DNA from: Chryseobacterium sp. G0201
Lineage (GTDB): Bacteria; Bacteroidota; Bacteroidia; Flavobacteriales; Weeksellaceae
Direction: 5' to 3'
DNA: 64,000 bases
Assembly (NCBI RefSeq): GCF_003815655.1
Contig: NZ_CP033917.1
Location: 4,588,001-4,652,000 of the forward strand
The number at the start of each line of letters is the position of its first letter. Position 1 is the first letter of the stretch. This document shows, piece after piece, positions 25,545-33,780 of this stretch. The translations under genes and the position numbers were made by a program. The notes beneath the pieces were generated by a model that did not search any database, had not been told where the DNA came from, and saw nothing but the letters and a program-made list of their open reading frames with translations.

Positions 25545-25584
25545 AATTCCGGTTCGGGAAGCAAAGCTTCCCCGAACCGGAATT
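25545..25584 (-). terminator. Terminator of the sigma-factor operon
   Basis: Arms 25545-25562 and 25566-25584 form an 18-bp stem (core CCGGTTCGGGAAGC, one bulged C, loop AAA). On the minus strand it is followed by T7. It lies 31 bases past the stop of the last operon gene. Confidence 0.9.
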
Positions 25585-25614
25585 AAACAATTTCAATTTA
25601 GTTACTTTCTATTA

Positions 25615-25887
25615 TTATGCTTCCGCAATGTCTTCTTTTCTTTCAAATCTTCTGTGGTGGCATCTTGAAGCGAATTCTTTTTTGAATTTTCCCTTCAATT
25701 CCTGATATTGCTCTTCGTCCATTTCTCTGATTTTGTCTGCAAGACCGAATGGAGATCTTTCTTTGATTCCGTATTCGTTAAAAATACCTTTTACAAATCT
25801 TTTTCTTTCGATTGCTTTTTTAGCGATTATTGCAATGCCAGCTACGGCTAATGCTCCCAGAGCACCTTTTAATACTAAATTTTTCAT
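25615..25887 (-). CDS. Small membrane-anchored protein of the sigma operon
   Basis: 90 residues: an N-terminal hydrophobic segment (LKGALGALAVAGIAIIA) followed by a charged helical tail with MDEEQYQELKGKFKKEF and CHHRR. The EEQYQELKGKF segment is the same kind of motif as SPEEREKFKEVW in the upstream protein, both recalling the LTPEQ-type helices of CpxP/Spy proteins. No family name is certain. It is the third gene after the sigma factor and ends at the operon terminator. An envelope-sensing or anti-sigma accessory role is an inference from position. Confidence 0.6.
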   Translation of the reverse strand: MKNLVLKGALGALAVAGIAIIAKKAIERKRFVKGIFNEYGIKERSPFGLADKIREMDEEQYQELKGKFKKEFASRCHHRRFERKEDIAEA

Positions 25888-25974
25888 TTTTTCAAAATTT
25901 TAAATTTTACTACTTCTTGTTTTTTATATAGACGAATGAATTCTAATTTTACTTTACTACTTCTAAAATTTTTA

Positions 25975-26322
25975 TTATTCGTTTGTTCTGTTATTTCGGT
26001 TAAAAAATCCTCCTGAACATCTGTCTTTCCAGACTTCTTTGAATTTTTCTCTTTCTTCAGGAGATAAGCTCATCATTCTTTCTCGCATCATTTTTTTCTC
26101 TTTAAAATCTCTCATTCCTTTTCCAAAATGGAAACCTCCGAAAAGAATTTTACTTAAGATCAAAATTCCCATTGCCTGCCAATAAGTAATCGATTTCACT
26201 CCTAAAATATCCGGAAGCAGACAATTCCAAAGGGACATGACGATCCATGTAACTCCCAGTAAGATTAATGGCGGACATAAGAATAAAAAAATCCAGCCTT
26301 TTTTGTGTTTATTATGATTCAT
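25975..26322 (-). CDS. Two-span membrane protein of the sigma operon
   Basis: 115 residues with two hydrophobic segments (WIFLFLCPPLILLGVTWIVM and YWQAMGILILSKILFGG) and a charged C-terminal tail containing MRERMMSLSPEEREKFKEVW and RCSGGFFNR. It starts 13 bases after the sigma-factor stop, so it is cotranscribed. Its position directly after an ECF sigma gene is where anti-sigma factors usually lie, but it lacks a recognisable zinc-binding or ASD motif. A role in controlling the sigma factor is plausible and unproven. Confidence 0.65.
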   Translation of the reverse strand: MNHNKHKKGWIFLFLCPPLILLGVTWIVMSLWNCLLPDILGVKSITYWQAMGILILSKILFGGFHFGKGMRDFKEKKMMRERMMSLSPEEREKFKEVWKDRCSGGFFNRNNRTNE

Positions 26323-26335
26323 AACTTTCTTTTTA

Positions 26336-26914
26336 CTAACTATTTAAATCTTCGTATAATTTTCTCAGTCTGTTTCTTAAATGCTTCACAGCATAATTTT
26401 TTCGACTGATAATGGTCTTTATATTTTCGCCTTGTTCATCGGCTATTTCCTGGAGGGTTCTGTCGTTGAGTTCATTTTCTACATAAACCAATCTTTGTTT
26501 TTCGGGAAGCTCATCCAATGCTTCAAACAATTTTTTCCAAATCTCATCCTGAAACATTTTCACTTCCGGTCCGGCACTTTCATCCAGCAAAAGAATATCT
26601 TTTATTGAAAAGCTTCCATCCTCATCTTCGTAAACAAAATCTTCAAGATTTTCGGTTTTCTTTTTACGGTATTTGTCGGTTATTTTATTGGCCGTCACTC
26701 TGTATAGCCATCCACCAACATTTACAATTTCAGAAAGATTGGTAATGCTACTGAACTGATACCAAACCTCTTGCAAAATATCTTCCGCATCTTCCGTGTT
26801 TTTCACTTTAGGTCGAATATAAGACATCAGCTTTCCTCCGTACTTTGAAACGGTTTGTGAGATGATGCTTTCTTTCTCTTTTTGCGGCATTGTTATTTTT
26901 TCGACAACCTCCAT
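26336..26914 (-). CDS. RNA polymerase sigma factor, ECF-like sigma-70 family
   Basis: 192 residues. Region 2 contains LMSYIRPKVKNTEDAEDILQEVWYQF and GWLYRVTANKITDKYRKK; region 4 contains LDELPEKQRLVYVENELNDRTLQEIADE and IKTIISRKNYAVKHLRNRL, the helix-turn-helix that reads the -35 element. No regions 1 or 3 are present, as expected for ECF factors. It heads a three-gene unit with two small membrane proteins. The operon is flanked on both sides by repeat-rich spacers that each carry a flavobacterial element copy. Confidence 0.92.
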   Translation of the reverse strand: MEVVEKITMPQKEKESIISQTVSKYGGKLMSYIRPKVKNTEDAEDILQEVWYQFSSITNLSEIVNVGGWLYRVTANKITDKYRKKKTENLEDFVYEDEDGSFSIKDILLLDESAGPEVKMFQDEIWKKLFEALDELPEKQRLVYVENELNDRTLQEIADEQGENIKTIISRKNYAVKHLRNRLRKLYEDLNS

Positions 26915-27049
26915 ATTGCTATGACGATTGATCTTTTTGTTTTACTTTAATAAATTTAAAATATTTTTCCGGAAATTCTGTTTTTCTTTTGTTGATCGAG
27001 GTTTTAATTATTTTTATTTTGTCACTTTTAAATTATAATCAACGCTCTG

Positions 27050-27117
27050 TTTGTCATCCTGAAAGGATCTATACAAAGTTTTATATTGCGTTTTTGAGAT
27101 CCTTTCAGTATGACAAA
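27050..27117. repeat. Complete inverted-repeat copy of GTCATCC element
   Basis: TTTGTCATCCTGAAAGGATC (27050-27069) is opposed by GATCCTTTCAGTATGACAAA (27098-27117). The arms match with one mismatch, around a 28-base centre. It is related to 16234-16306 and 53959-54027. Confidence 0.8.
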
Positions 27118-27160
27118 CTTTGTGGTAACTGTTAAAGGTTGAAATAAACGACAAACCCAT

Positions 27161-27245
27161 AGCCCCGATTGCAGCGACATCCTTTTGTGTAGCGAAGCGG
27201 AACAAAAGATATAGCGGAAAGCGGGAAATAGCTTCTAAAAATATA
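27161..27245 (+). repeat. Flavobacterial structured element, copy B
   Basis: Same ends as copy A: AGCCCCGATTGCAGC (27161-27175) and GCGGAAAGCGGGAAATAGCT (27214-27233) plus TCTAAAAATATA. The interior is shorter, with CTTTTGT/ACAAAAG pairing around GTAGCGAAGCGGA. It has the same orientation as copy A, so the two form direct repeats flanking the sigma operon. The spacer 26915-27371 has no other credible gene; a further TCATTGCGAG unit lies at 27271-27312. Confidence 0.6.
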
Positions 27246-27320
27246 GATAATTGATAGTGAGTAAATTATTTGAGATTGCTTCGTCACTCCGCTCCTCGCA
27301 ATGACAAGACAAAACAAAAA

Positions 27321-27346
27321 AACGGAAAGCAAAAATACTTCCCGTT
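27321..27346 (-). terminator. Terminator of the S9 peptidase gene
   Basis: AACGGAAAG (27321-27329) pairs with CTTCCCGTT (27338-27346), one mismatch, followed on the minus strand by a T-rich tract. It lies 26 bases beyond the stop codon at 27372. Confidence 0.7.
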
Positions 27347-27371
27347 CAATTAATTATAAAATTTGAATATC

Positions 27372-29375
27372 TTATTTATTAAAATTTTCAGCAAAGAAGC
27401 CTAACATCGATTTATACAATTCAATCCTGTTTTTTTCTTTTCCGAATCCGTGACCTTCATCGTATTTTACCATGTAAGGAACTTCAAAGCCTTTGTTTCT
27501 TAATGCTTTTACAATCTGATCAGATTCATTGATATTTACTCTTGGGTCATTTGCTCCCTGAACCACAAATAATGGCTTTTTAATCTTATCAATCTGAAAT
27601 ACCGGCGAAACTTCTTTGGCAATTTTCGCTTCTTCAGGATTATCAAGATCATACCATATTTGCTTTACCATTTCTTTATATGGCTTCCAATATTCTGGGA
27701 AAGAGTCGAAGAATGTGAAAATGTTTGAAACACCGACATAATCAACTCCACAAGAATATAACTCCGGAGTTTTGATTAATCCCATTAAAGTAGCATAACC
27801 ACCGTGACTTCCACCGTAAATCGCCACTTTATCTTTATCAACCCAACCTTGTTCGATGGCATATTTTACACCATCTTCCACATCATCCATTGCTTTTCTA
27901 CCAATCTGCTTGTATCCGGAATTCTGAAATTCCTTACCATATCCTCCCGAAATTCTAAAATTAACCTGCAAAGTGGCATATCCTCGACTTGCAAACAATT
28001 GCGTCTCAGGATTGAAGCCCCAGTTATCTCTGATTCCTTGCGGGCCACCGTGAGGATTTACAATCAAGGGAACTTTTTTGCCATCCACAGCAGCTTTTGG
28101 TAATGTGATATAACCGTGAATTGTCAATCCGTCTCTGCTTTTGAATTCAATAGGTCTCATTTCTGCCATATCCTCTTCTTTTAACTGAGGCATAAGGTCT
28201 AGAAGAAGCTTTACATCCTTCGTTTTGGTATCGTATTCATAGTATTTTCCATATAATTTATCACTGTCAACCACCACTAAAAGTTTAGAATCATTATCAT
28301 CAGAAGAAACTACGTAAAATTGTTTGTCTCCAAATTCTGATTTTAATTTAGCATTAACTTCTTTATAAAATTTGCTTACAGGAATGGTTTCATTTTTAAT
28401 CCCATTGTAGCTGATATAATCAAGTTCGTAATTTCTATTTTTTCCAGCTACGCTTACTGAATTTACATCAAATGTAGGATTAGAATAAACTTCTTTAATA
28501 ACAGCATTTTTCTTTAAATCATACAGAACAATTCTCGATTTATCACTATCCAGATTCGTTACAACATACGCCTCATCTTTGTTCTTCGAATTGTCATTAA
28601 ATCTCATGATGCTGAATGTATCTTTCCAGTCTGTTGATTTAAGAAGATTAAATTTACCCGTTTGCAAATCTTTATAATAAGTTTTCGTCGTTAAACCGTT
28701 TTCTAGTACGGTATACCCTCTTAAATTTCCTTCTTTATCAAAAAGATAATCGTCAATAGGGTTTTTAGGATCTTTATTCTCAAATAATTGAGTCATTTCC
28801 CCGGTTACGAAATTGATTTTAAATGGTTCAAAGATCTGCTTGTTATTTTTGTTCATCGTAACGACAGCGAAATCCGTGTCTTTTATAATGGTTGCAGAAC
28901 CAATTTTCACTCCTTCAAAAGGGGTAAGGTCTTTAAGATTTTTACCATCTGCGTCTGCAGCATACAAATGAAGGTTTTCATTTCCGCCCTTATCCTGAGT
29001 GTAAAACAGTCTTTTTTTATTTAACCAGCCATAACTTTTAATCAAGTCATCTTTTTCTTCAAGAGCTCTGGTAATTTTTCCTGTTTTTAAGTCTTTTACA
29101 TAAACATGATTTTTCATGTCTTTATCTTTTTCCTTATAAGAAAGGTATTGTCCGTCCGGCGAAAGTTTAAATTGAGAAGCCTTTGGCCTTGCAAAATAAT
29201 CTTCAACTTTATATTTAAAATTCCCTTTATCATAAGAGATAAGTTTGTCTAAAGTAGCCTTGGAAGAGACTAATGTAGGATCACCCGGCAGCTTTGCTGT
29301 GGTACTTTGTGCATTGATCATAATAGCTGATATTACAATGTGAGCAGTGGTTAAAATTTTAGAATTGAGATTCAT
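27372..29375 (-). CDS. S9-family serine peptidase (prolyl oligopeptidase-like), exported
   Basis: 667 residues. Signal peptide MNLNSKILTTAHIVISAIMINAQ, then a beta-propeller region (about 50-400) and a C-terminal alpha/beta-hydrolase domain. The nucleophile is Ser523 in YGGSHGGYATLMG; Asp is in VVQGANDPRVN and His in DEGHGFG. Family members release dipeptides or cleave after Pro/Ala in the periplasm, which fits an amino-acid-using flavobacterium. The exact specificity (DPP-like or acylaminoacyl-like) cannot be read from the sequence. It is a single gene with its own terminator. Confidence 0.92.
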   Translation of the reverse strand: MNLNSKILTTAHIVISAIMINAQSTTAKLPGDPTLVSSKATLDKLISYDKGNFKYKVEDYFARPKASQFKLSPDGQYLSYKEKDKDMKNHVYVKDLKTGKITRALEEKDDLIKSYGWLNKKRLFYTQDKGGNENLHLYAADADGKNLKDLTPFEGVKIGSATIIKDTDFAVVTMNKNNKQIFEPFKINFVTGEMTQLFENKDPKNPIDDYLFDKEGNLRGYTVLENGLTTKTYYKDLQTGKFNLLKSTDWKDTFSIMRFNDNSKNKDEAYVVTNLDSDKSRIVLYDLKKNAVIKEVYSNPTFDVNSVSVAGKNRNYELDYISYNGIKNETIPVSKFYKEVNAKLKSEFGDKQFYVVSSDDNDSKLLVVVDSDKLYGKYYEYDTKTKDVKLLLDLMPQLKEEDMAEMRPIEFKSRDGLTIHGYITLPKAAVDGKKVPLIVNPHGGPQGIRDNWGFNPETQLFASRGYATLQVNFRISGGYGKEFQNSGYKQIGRKAMDDVEDGVKYAIEQGWVDKDKVAIYGGSHGGYATLMGLIKTPELYSCGVDYVGVSNIFTFFDSFPEYWKPYKEMVKQIWYDLDNPEEAKIAKEVSPVFQIDKIKKPLFVVQGANDPRVNINESDQIVKALRNKGFEVPYMVKYDEGHGFGKEKNRIELYKSMLGFFAENFNK

Positions 29376-29493
29376 ATTATATTTGGTTTGGTTCGGAATT
29401 ATTATTTTTCATTAAATAAATGTATATCTATTAGACACTTAAATAGTAGAAAATGTTACAAAATCCTGCTCATCTTTTGAAATTTAATAAAAA

Positions 29494-29518
29494 AAGCGGA
29501 AAGAAATACTCTCCGCTT
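29494..29518 (-). terminator. Terminator of the DoxX-like gene
   Basis: AAGCGGA (29494-29500) and TCCGCTT (29512-29518) form a stem, with additional AG/CT pairing inside. On the minus strand it is followed by a run of T. Confidence 0.7.
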
Positions 29519-29536
29519 CAATTTTATGATATTTTT

Positions 29537-29995
29537 TCAATTCAAATAAATTCCGAAATACCAAGTCCATGCGATCAAAATAATCTGCATTGGAATTCTT
29601 TCTTTATAAAGATAACTCATCCCGGGACCGCTGTAATCTCCTTTAAAAAGATTGACTTTTTTCTGTGATGAATTAATATTCGCCAGAAAAACCAAAACAA
29701 AGAAAACTATCAACAAAATAGCAGTAGTTTCACGAATTGACGGCATCATCAATCCAATTCCGGCAGCTATTTCAATAATTCCGGTAAAATATACCCAAAA
29801 CCTTTTGGCAGGAATAAAATCCGGAATCATCAACGACATTCCTTTTTGGAATTTAAAATGGGCAAAACCCGTGAAAATAATGAAAACTGCCATTCCCAGA
29901 TTTCCTGAAAATAAAAAGTTCCAATCGCCTTGATAGAGTTTTGTTCCTATTAAGGCTAAAATGAATGTTGCAAAGAGAATTGTTAATAATTTCAT
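29537..29995 (-). CDS. DoxX-like four-span membrane protein
   Basis: 152 residues with four hydrophobic segments. GMAVFIIFTGFAHFKFQKG, FWVYFTGIIEIAAGIGLM and a final IILIAWTWYFGIY are typical of the DoxX/MauE-like group. The motif TGIIEIAAGIGL is the usual DoxX core. Members are linked loosely to redox or thiosulfate functions, and most have no known role. It heads the accessory block that continues to 39.5 kb; its own terminator suggests single-gene transcription. Confidence 0.8.
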   Translation of the reverse strand: MKLLTILFATFILALIGTKLYQGDWNFLFSGNLGMAVFIIFTGFAHFKFQKGMSLMIPDFIPAKRFWVYFTGIIEIAAGIGLMMPSIRETTAILLIVFFVLVFLANINSSQKKVNLFKGDYSGPGMSYLYKERIPMQIILIAWTWYFGIYLN

Positions 29996-30126
29996 ATTTT
30001 TTTATTTCTCGCAGATTAAGCAAATTTTGCAGATAATTGTGTTCAAATTTTAGAATCAGTTTTAAAATTACAATAAAAATCTGCGGGATCAGCCGGATCT
30101 ACGAGAGAAAACTATTTAACTCATAA

Positions 30127-30576
30127 CTAATTACCTTCAGCAAGATTTTTTACAATTTCCAGACCTTTTATAAAGCCTGTATTCATATGTTCTTCCCAGT
30201 TTTTCTCGACCTGAACTTCTGTATGAAGTTTTGTTTTGCCGTCAAAATCTATTAAAATATATTTTTCAAAACAACCGCTCCATTGCTTGACTTCCATGCT
30301 TTCGGTATCTTCTACTCCATCTTTGCCGACCATTCCTAAATGTTTAAAAATAATTTGATTAGGCTCATCTAAACTATCGATTGTAGAAACCATTCCTTCA
30401 TTGTTCATGTCCAGGAAATAGGTTTTCCCGCCTACTTTCCAATCAGATTTCATTTGAGATTGAGAAGCAGGATTAAAAAATTGCGTCCATTGACCATAAG
30501 TTTCCGGACTCCAAAGAACGTCCCAAATCTTTTGTTTCGGGGCATTGATTACTGTTTCGTATGATAATGTTTCCAT
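30127..30576 (-). CDS. SRPBCC / AHSA1-like protein (1 of 3)
   Basis: 149 residues from ATG 30576 (METLSYETVINAPKQKIWDVLW); the longer frame adds a poor N-terminus. The START/Bet v1-like fold signature is the opening INAP-x2-KIWDVLW, a central YFLDMNNEGMVSTI and the C-terminal helix HMNTGFIKGLEIVKNLA. Such proteins bind hydrophobic ligands. It is 45-50 percent similar by eye to the next gene, so the two look like tandem duplicates. The ligand is unknown. Confidence 0.85.
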   Translation of the reverse strand: METLSYETVINAPKQKIWDVLWSPETYGQWTQFFNPASQSQMKSDWKVGGKTYFLDMNNEGMVSTIDSLDEPNQIIFKHLGMVGKDGVEDTESMEVKQWSGCFEKYILIDFDGKTKLHTEVQVEKNWEEHMNTGFIKGLEIVKNLAEGN

Positions 30577-30605
30577 ATTTTTATTTTTTGTGATTTGATT
30601 TTGAC

Positions 30606-30704
30606 TAAACACTAATAACACAAATTTTTAAGCACGAATAACACAAATCAAAGCATTGAATTATTTGTGCTATTTGTGAAAATCATTAGTGTAGTTTGTG
30701 TTTA
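30606..30704. repeat. Imperfect palindromic spacer, AACAC-AAT family
   Basis: AAACACTAATAACACAAAT at the left is mirrored by ATTAGTGTAGTTTGTGTTT at the right, with ACGAATAACACAAAT / TTTGTGCTATTTGTG inside. Similar spacers occur at about 32936-33015, 34244-34330 and 38996-39062, each between minus-strand genes of the accessory block. Confidence 0.6.
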
Positions 30705-30707
30705 AAC

Positions 30708-31136
30708 CTAAAGTTGGTTCTCTGAAAGATTTTTCACAATTCCCAATGCTTTTGGAAATTTTTCTTCAAAAAACTCTTTGAATTCGGCAGGAGTTTGAAT
30801 TTCTCCTTTCAATTTTGTTCCGTCTTCGTTTTCTTCTAAAATGTAGGATTCTGTGGCTTCTCCCCAATCTTGTGGACTTTCTACACCATCGTAAATTTCG
30901 CCAAGATGTAAGAACTTCATTTCTTTATGAGGAATGTTTTTTTCAACCTGACTATACATTCCGTTGTTATTGGGATCAAAAAACTTCACGATACTTCCTT
31001 CTTCTAAAGTTCCCTGATAGAAAGAACCTTCGGTAAACGCCGTCGTCCATTGTCTATAAGTTATCTCACCCCAAAGTACGTCCCATACTTTCTCGGGTGA
31101 TGCATTTATTTCAATTTCATATGATAAAGTTTCCAT
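30708..31136 (-). CDS. SRPBCC / AHSA1-like protein (2 of 3)
   Basis: 142 residues beginning METLSYEIEINASPEKVWDVLW, nearly identical at the N-terminus to the neighbouring copy (METLSYETVINAPKQKIWDVLW), but clearly diverged afterwards (FFDPNNNGMYSQVEKNIPHKEM). Bet v1-like fold with C-terminal helix FFEEKFPKALGIVKNLSE. The pair probably arose by tandem duplication. Function is unknown beyond hydrophobic ligand binding typical of the family. Confidence 0.85.
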   Translation of the reverse strand: METLSYEIEINASPEKVWDVLWGEITYRQWTTAFTEGSFYQGTLEEGSIVKFFDPNNNGMYSQVEKNIPHKEMKFLHLGEIYDGVESPQDWGEATESYILEENEDGTKLKGEIQTPAEFKEFFEEKFPKALGIVKNLSENQL

Positions 31137-31166
31137 ATTTTTAATTTAAGTGGTTTTAAATATTTT

Positions 31167-32006
31167 TTATCCTCCAACAAAATCTCCTCCATTAATATGA
31201 ATGATCTCTCCAGTAATAAAACTCGAATCTTCCGAAGCAAGAAAAACATACGCCGGAGCTACTTCCGAAGGTTGCCCTGCTCTTTTTAACGGATTATCTT
31301 TACCAAAAGTTGATAAATTATCGAAAGTTTCTTTCACAAGAGGCGTCCAGATTGGTCCGGGAGCAACTCCGTTGACTAGGATTTTCTTATCTGCAAGATT
31401 CGTCGACAATGACCTGATAAAGGTAGCAATCGCTCCTTTTGTAGCCGAATAGTCGATCAAATGATCACTTCCCCGATATGCAGTGACAGATGTTGTACAG
31501 ATAATTCTTCCGCCTTTTTTCATTAAGGGTAAATAATCTCTTGTCAGGGCGATCATCGAAATAATATTAACATTAAAAGTTTTCTGAATTTGTTGATCAG
31601 TAATATTTTCAATATTATTTTTCGGAAATTGAATTCCAGCGTTATTAACCAGAATATCAAGAGTTTTCCATTCTTTTTTTATTGTGTCTAAACATTTTGT
31701 TCTAAAGGCTTTTTTGGAAATATCACCTTTCAGCAAGATACATTTTTGACCTTCTTTTTCGACCAGTTTTTGAGTTTCTTTAGCGTCTTTGTCGCTTTCT
31801 TTATAAATAATCACAACGTCTGCACCTTCTCTTGCAAAATGTACGGCAACGGCTTGCCCGATTCCACTATCACCACCAGAGATTACGGCTTTTTTACCCA
31901 GCAACTTTTCACTTCCAAGGTAATTCTTACGGATAATTTCAGGGAATAGGCCTTCTTTAGGGACTTTTGACTTTGATTGTGACTTGTTCTGTGTCTTCAT
32001 AAGCAA
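31167..32006 (-). CDS. SDR-family oxidoreductase (YhdF/GSP39-like)
   Basis: 279 residues. An N-terminal extension of about 40 residues rich in Lys/Ser precedes the Rossmann motif SGGDSGIGQAVAVHFAREGADV. The active site is complete: TTSVTAYRGSDHLIDYSATKG with Ser, Tyr and Lys in place, and NNAGIQF. The VAPGPIWTPL and ITGEIIHINGGDFVGG ends are classical. The extension is typical of stress-induced SDRs of the YhdF/YghA type. MLM or the second Met (32000) could be the start. Confidence 0.9.
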   Translation of the reverse strand: MLMKTQNKSQSKSKVPKEGLFPEIIRKNYLGSEKLLGKKAVISGGDSGIGQAVAVHFAREGADVVIIYKESDKDAKETQKLVEKEGQKCILLKGDISKKAFRTKCLDTIKKEWKTLDILVNNAGIQFPKNNIENITDQQIQKTFNVNIISMIALTRDYLPLMKKGGRIICTTSVTAYRGSDHLIDYSATKGAIATFIRSLSTNLADKKILVNGVAPGPIWTPLVKETFDNLSTFGKDNPLKRAGQPSEVAPAYVFLASEDSSFITGEIIHINGGDFVGG

Positions 32007-32047
32007 ATCTTTCTCTAAATACCATCAAACAATAAGCCGAAATAGCT

Positions 32048-32905
32048 TTAAGAGTTATAAGCGTCTTCCAAATCTTTAATAATAATTTTCTGCATTCTCA
32101 TCATAGCCTGAACTACTTTCTGAGCTTTTTCCTGATCAGGATCACTCATCAACTGAATCAATTTTTTCGGAACAATTTGCCAGCTAAAACCATATTTATC
32201 CTTCAACCAACCGCACATACTTTCTCGTCCTCCATCCGAAGTCAACGTATTCCAAAGATGGTCTGTCTGCTCCTGATCATCGGTCATGATAACCATTGAA
32301 ATCCCTTCGTTGAAATCAAATTTATGGTCATAAGAATTATCCATGCAAAATAAATTGTACCCGTCAATCACAAAATGTGCGTGTTGTACGTTTTCAGGAA
32401 CTTCATTTGCTTCACCTCCATCTTTATATTTTAATACATTTCCAAGGCTGGAATTCGGGAAAGTCTGCGTATAGAATTCCATTGCTTCCATCGCTTTTCC
32501 GTTATTTTCATGAATAAACATTAAAGTGGGAACAATTTTCTGTTCATTCTGTTTTTCACCTAAAAAGAGTTGCCAGGTAACCCCGAATTTATCGCGAACC
32601 CAACCATATTTTTTACTCCAGGGATAAGAATCCAAAGGCATTAAAGCCATTCCACCATCCATTAACTGATCCCAAGATTTTTTCACCTCATCTTCAGATT
32701 CACAAATGACCATGAAAGAAACTGATGCATTTTTTTCAAATTGAGGACCACCGTTCAACAGCATTATTTTTTGACCAAAAAGATCAATATTCATCACAAC
32801 AGGCGTATCGGTGGTAATTTTTCCGTCAAATACTTTACAATAAAATTCTGCAGATTGTTTTGCATCTCCGTCATACCAGAGACACGGGAAAATATCATTG
32901 TTCAT
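32048..32905 (-). CDS. VOC superfamily protein, tandem PhnB-like domains
   Basis: 285 residues with two 3-demethylubiquinone-methyltransferase-like (PhnB/VOC) modules: residues 1-130 (FPCLWYDGDAKQSAEFYCKVF ... KYGWVRDKFGVTWQLF) and 135-270 (LMFIHENNGKAMEAMEFYTQTF ... LKDKYGFSWQIVP). Both end in the expected WQ motif. VOC proteins bind metals and small substrates; these PhnB-like members have no demonstrated reaction. It belongs to the minus-strand block with three other VOC genes. Confidence 0.88.
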   Translation of the reverse strand: MNNDIFPCLWYDGDAKQSAEFYCKVFDGKITTDTPVVMNIDLFGQKIMLLNGGPQFEKNASVSFMVICESEDEVKKSWDQLMDGGMALMPLDSYPWSKKYGWVRDKFGVTWQLFLGEKQNEQKIVPTLMFIHENNGKAMEAMEFYTQTFPNSSLGNVLKYKDGGEANEVPENVQHAHFVIDGYNLFCMDNSYDHKFDFNEGISMVIMTDDQEQTDHLWNTLTSDGGRESMCGWLKDKYGFSWQIVPKKLIQLMSDPDQEKAQKVVQAMMRMQKIIIKDLEDAYNS

Positions 32906-32935
32906 ATAGTTTTAAATTTTAGGGTTAATTCTAAG

Positions 32936-33015
32936 AAATACGAATTACACAAATTTTTACTATTTTTTATTGTGTTACTTGTAAAAAAAGATTAGTGCAA
33001 TTTGTACTTAAAATA
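32936..33015. repeat. Imperfect palindromic spacer, AACAC-AAT family
   Basis: ACGAATTACACAAATTTTTAC at the left is answered by GTGTTACTTGTA and GATTAGTGCAATTTGT at the right. It is the same family as the spacer at 30606-30704. Confidence 0.5.
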
Positions 33016-33016
33016 T

Positions 33017-33271
33017 TTAATTTTTAAAAGAAACATGATTTTCTTTCATGTAAATTTTTAGCTTTTCCATCGCATTTTTTCCGAAACCATGAAGTTGCAT
33101 GATTTCTTTCTCGGAATAATCCGACAGTTTTTCTAAAGAATCTATTTTCTCTTTTTCTAAAGCTCTTCTTGCAGGCATCGAAATAATACCGCGTAAAAAA
33201 TCTCCTTCCACAACATGATTAACAACACAAATAGAGCTCAAACATTTCGCCATTATTATTAAGTTTATCAT
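33017..33271 (-). CDS. RNA polymerase alpha-CTD / helix-hairpin-helix-like small protein
   Basis: Up to 84 residues. The conserved part is the C-terminal 53: MPARRALEKEKIDSLEKLSDY, then SEKEIMQLHGFGKNAMEKLK, a helix-hairpin-helix like the RpoA C-terminal domain, ending in a short basic tail. The region before MPARR (MINLIIMAKCLSSICVVN) shows no family features, so the true start may be ATG 33179. Starts at 33271 and 33253 are also possible. It is probably DNA-binding; the partner is unknown. Confidence 0.65.
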   Translation of the reverse strand: MINLIIMAKCLSSICVVNHVVEGDFLRGIISMPARRALEKEKIDSLEKLSDYSEKEIMQLHGFGKNAMEKLKIYMKENHVSFKN

Positions 33272-33288
33272 GATTGCAAAAAAGGTTT

Positions 33289-33702
33289 TTAGTTATTCTC
33301 AACATATTTGTGAAAATTATTCAAAATAGCATACCAGCCATTTCGTTGCATTTCCACAGAGTTTTGTTTTTCAGGATCAAATATTTCGGTAATTTTTGTT
33401 GTATTTTCATCGATTTTTTCGAAAATAACCTCCACTTTTCTACCATCTTCCATATGATATTTTATTCTTTCATTCTGAATAACTTCATCATAAATTCCTT
33501 CAAAGTCAAATCCAAAACTTCCGTCTTTAGCTTCCATTCTTGTTTTAAATTTTCCGCCCACTCTAAGATCATTTTCAGAGCTCGGACACTGCCAGCTGTC
33601 ATCAGCAAAGGTCCATTTTGTAATATGTTTTGGTTCGTTGAAATAGTTCCAGACCTTTTCAACAGGGGCTAAAATCGTAATATCAATCTTAATTGGTTCC
33701 AT
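33289..33702 (-). CDS. SRPBCC / AHSA1-like protein (3 of 3)
   Basis: 137 residues: MEPIKIDITILAPVEKVWNYF, then HITKWTFADDSWQCPSSEND and the AHSA1 signature LRVGGKFKTRMEAKDGSFGFDFEG, ending with the C-terminal helix MQRNGWYAILNNFHKYVE. This copy belongs to the AHSA1/YndB-like subgroup, distinct from the tandem pair upstream. It lies 17 bases from the HhH-like gene and may share its transcript. Confidence 0.87.
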   Translation of the reverse strand: MEPIKIDITILAPVEKVWNYFNEPKHITKWTFADDSWQCPSSENDLRVGGKFKTRMEAKDGSFGFDFEGIYDEVIQNERIKYHMEDGRKVEVIFEKIDENTTKITEIFDPEKQNSVEMQRNGWYAILNNFHKYVENN

Positions 33703-33780
33703 AAATTGTATTTTTTAATGATGTATTTAAAGGGCGACTATAATCTAGCAACCCTTTTGTAATTTAGTTTAAATATAAGA

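Noticed and set aside
27014..27332. Minus-strand ORFs of 63-66 codons upstream of the S9 peptidase
   Set aside because: They overlap the GTCATCC inverted repeat and structured element B, with no ribosome-binding context or family pattern.
33274..33672. 132-codon plus-strand ORF
   Set aside because: It is antisense to the clear SRPBCC gene at 33289-33702; its hydrophobic, Phe-rich translation is typical of an antisense shadow.
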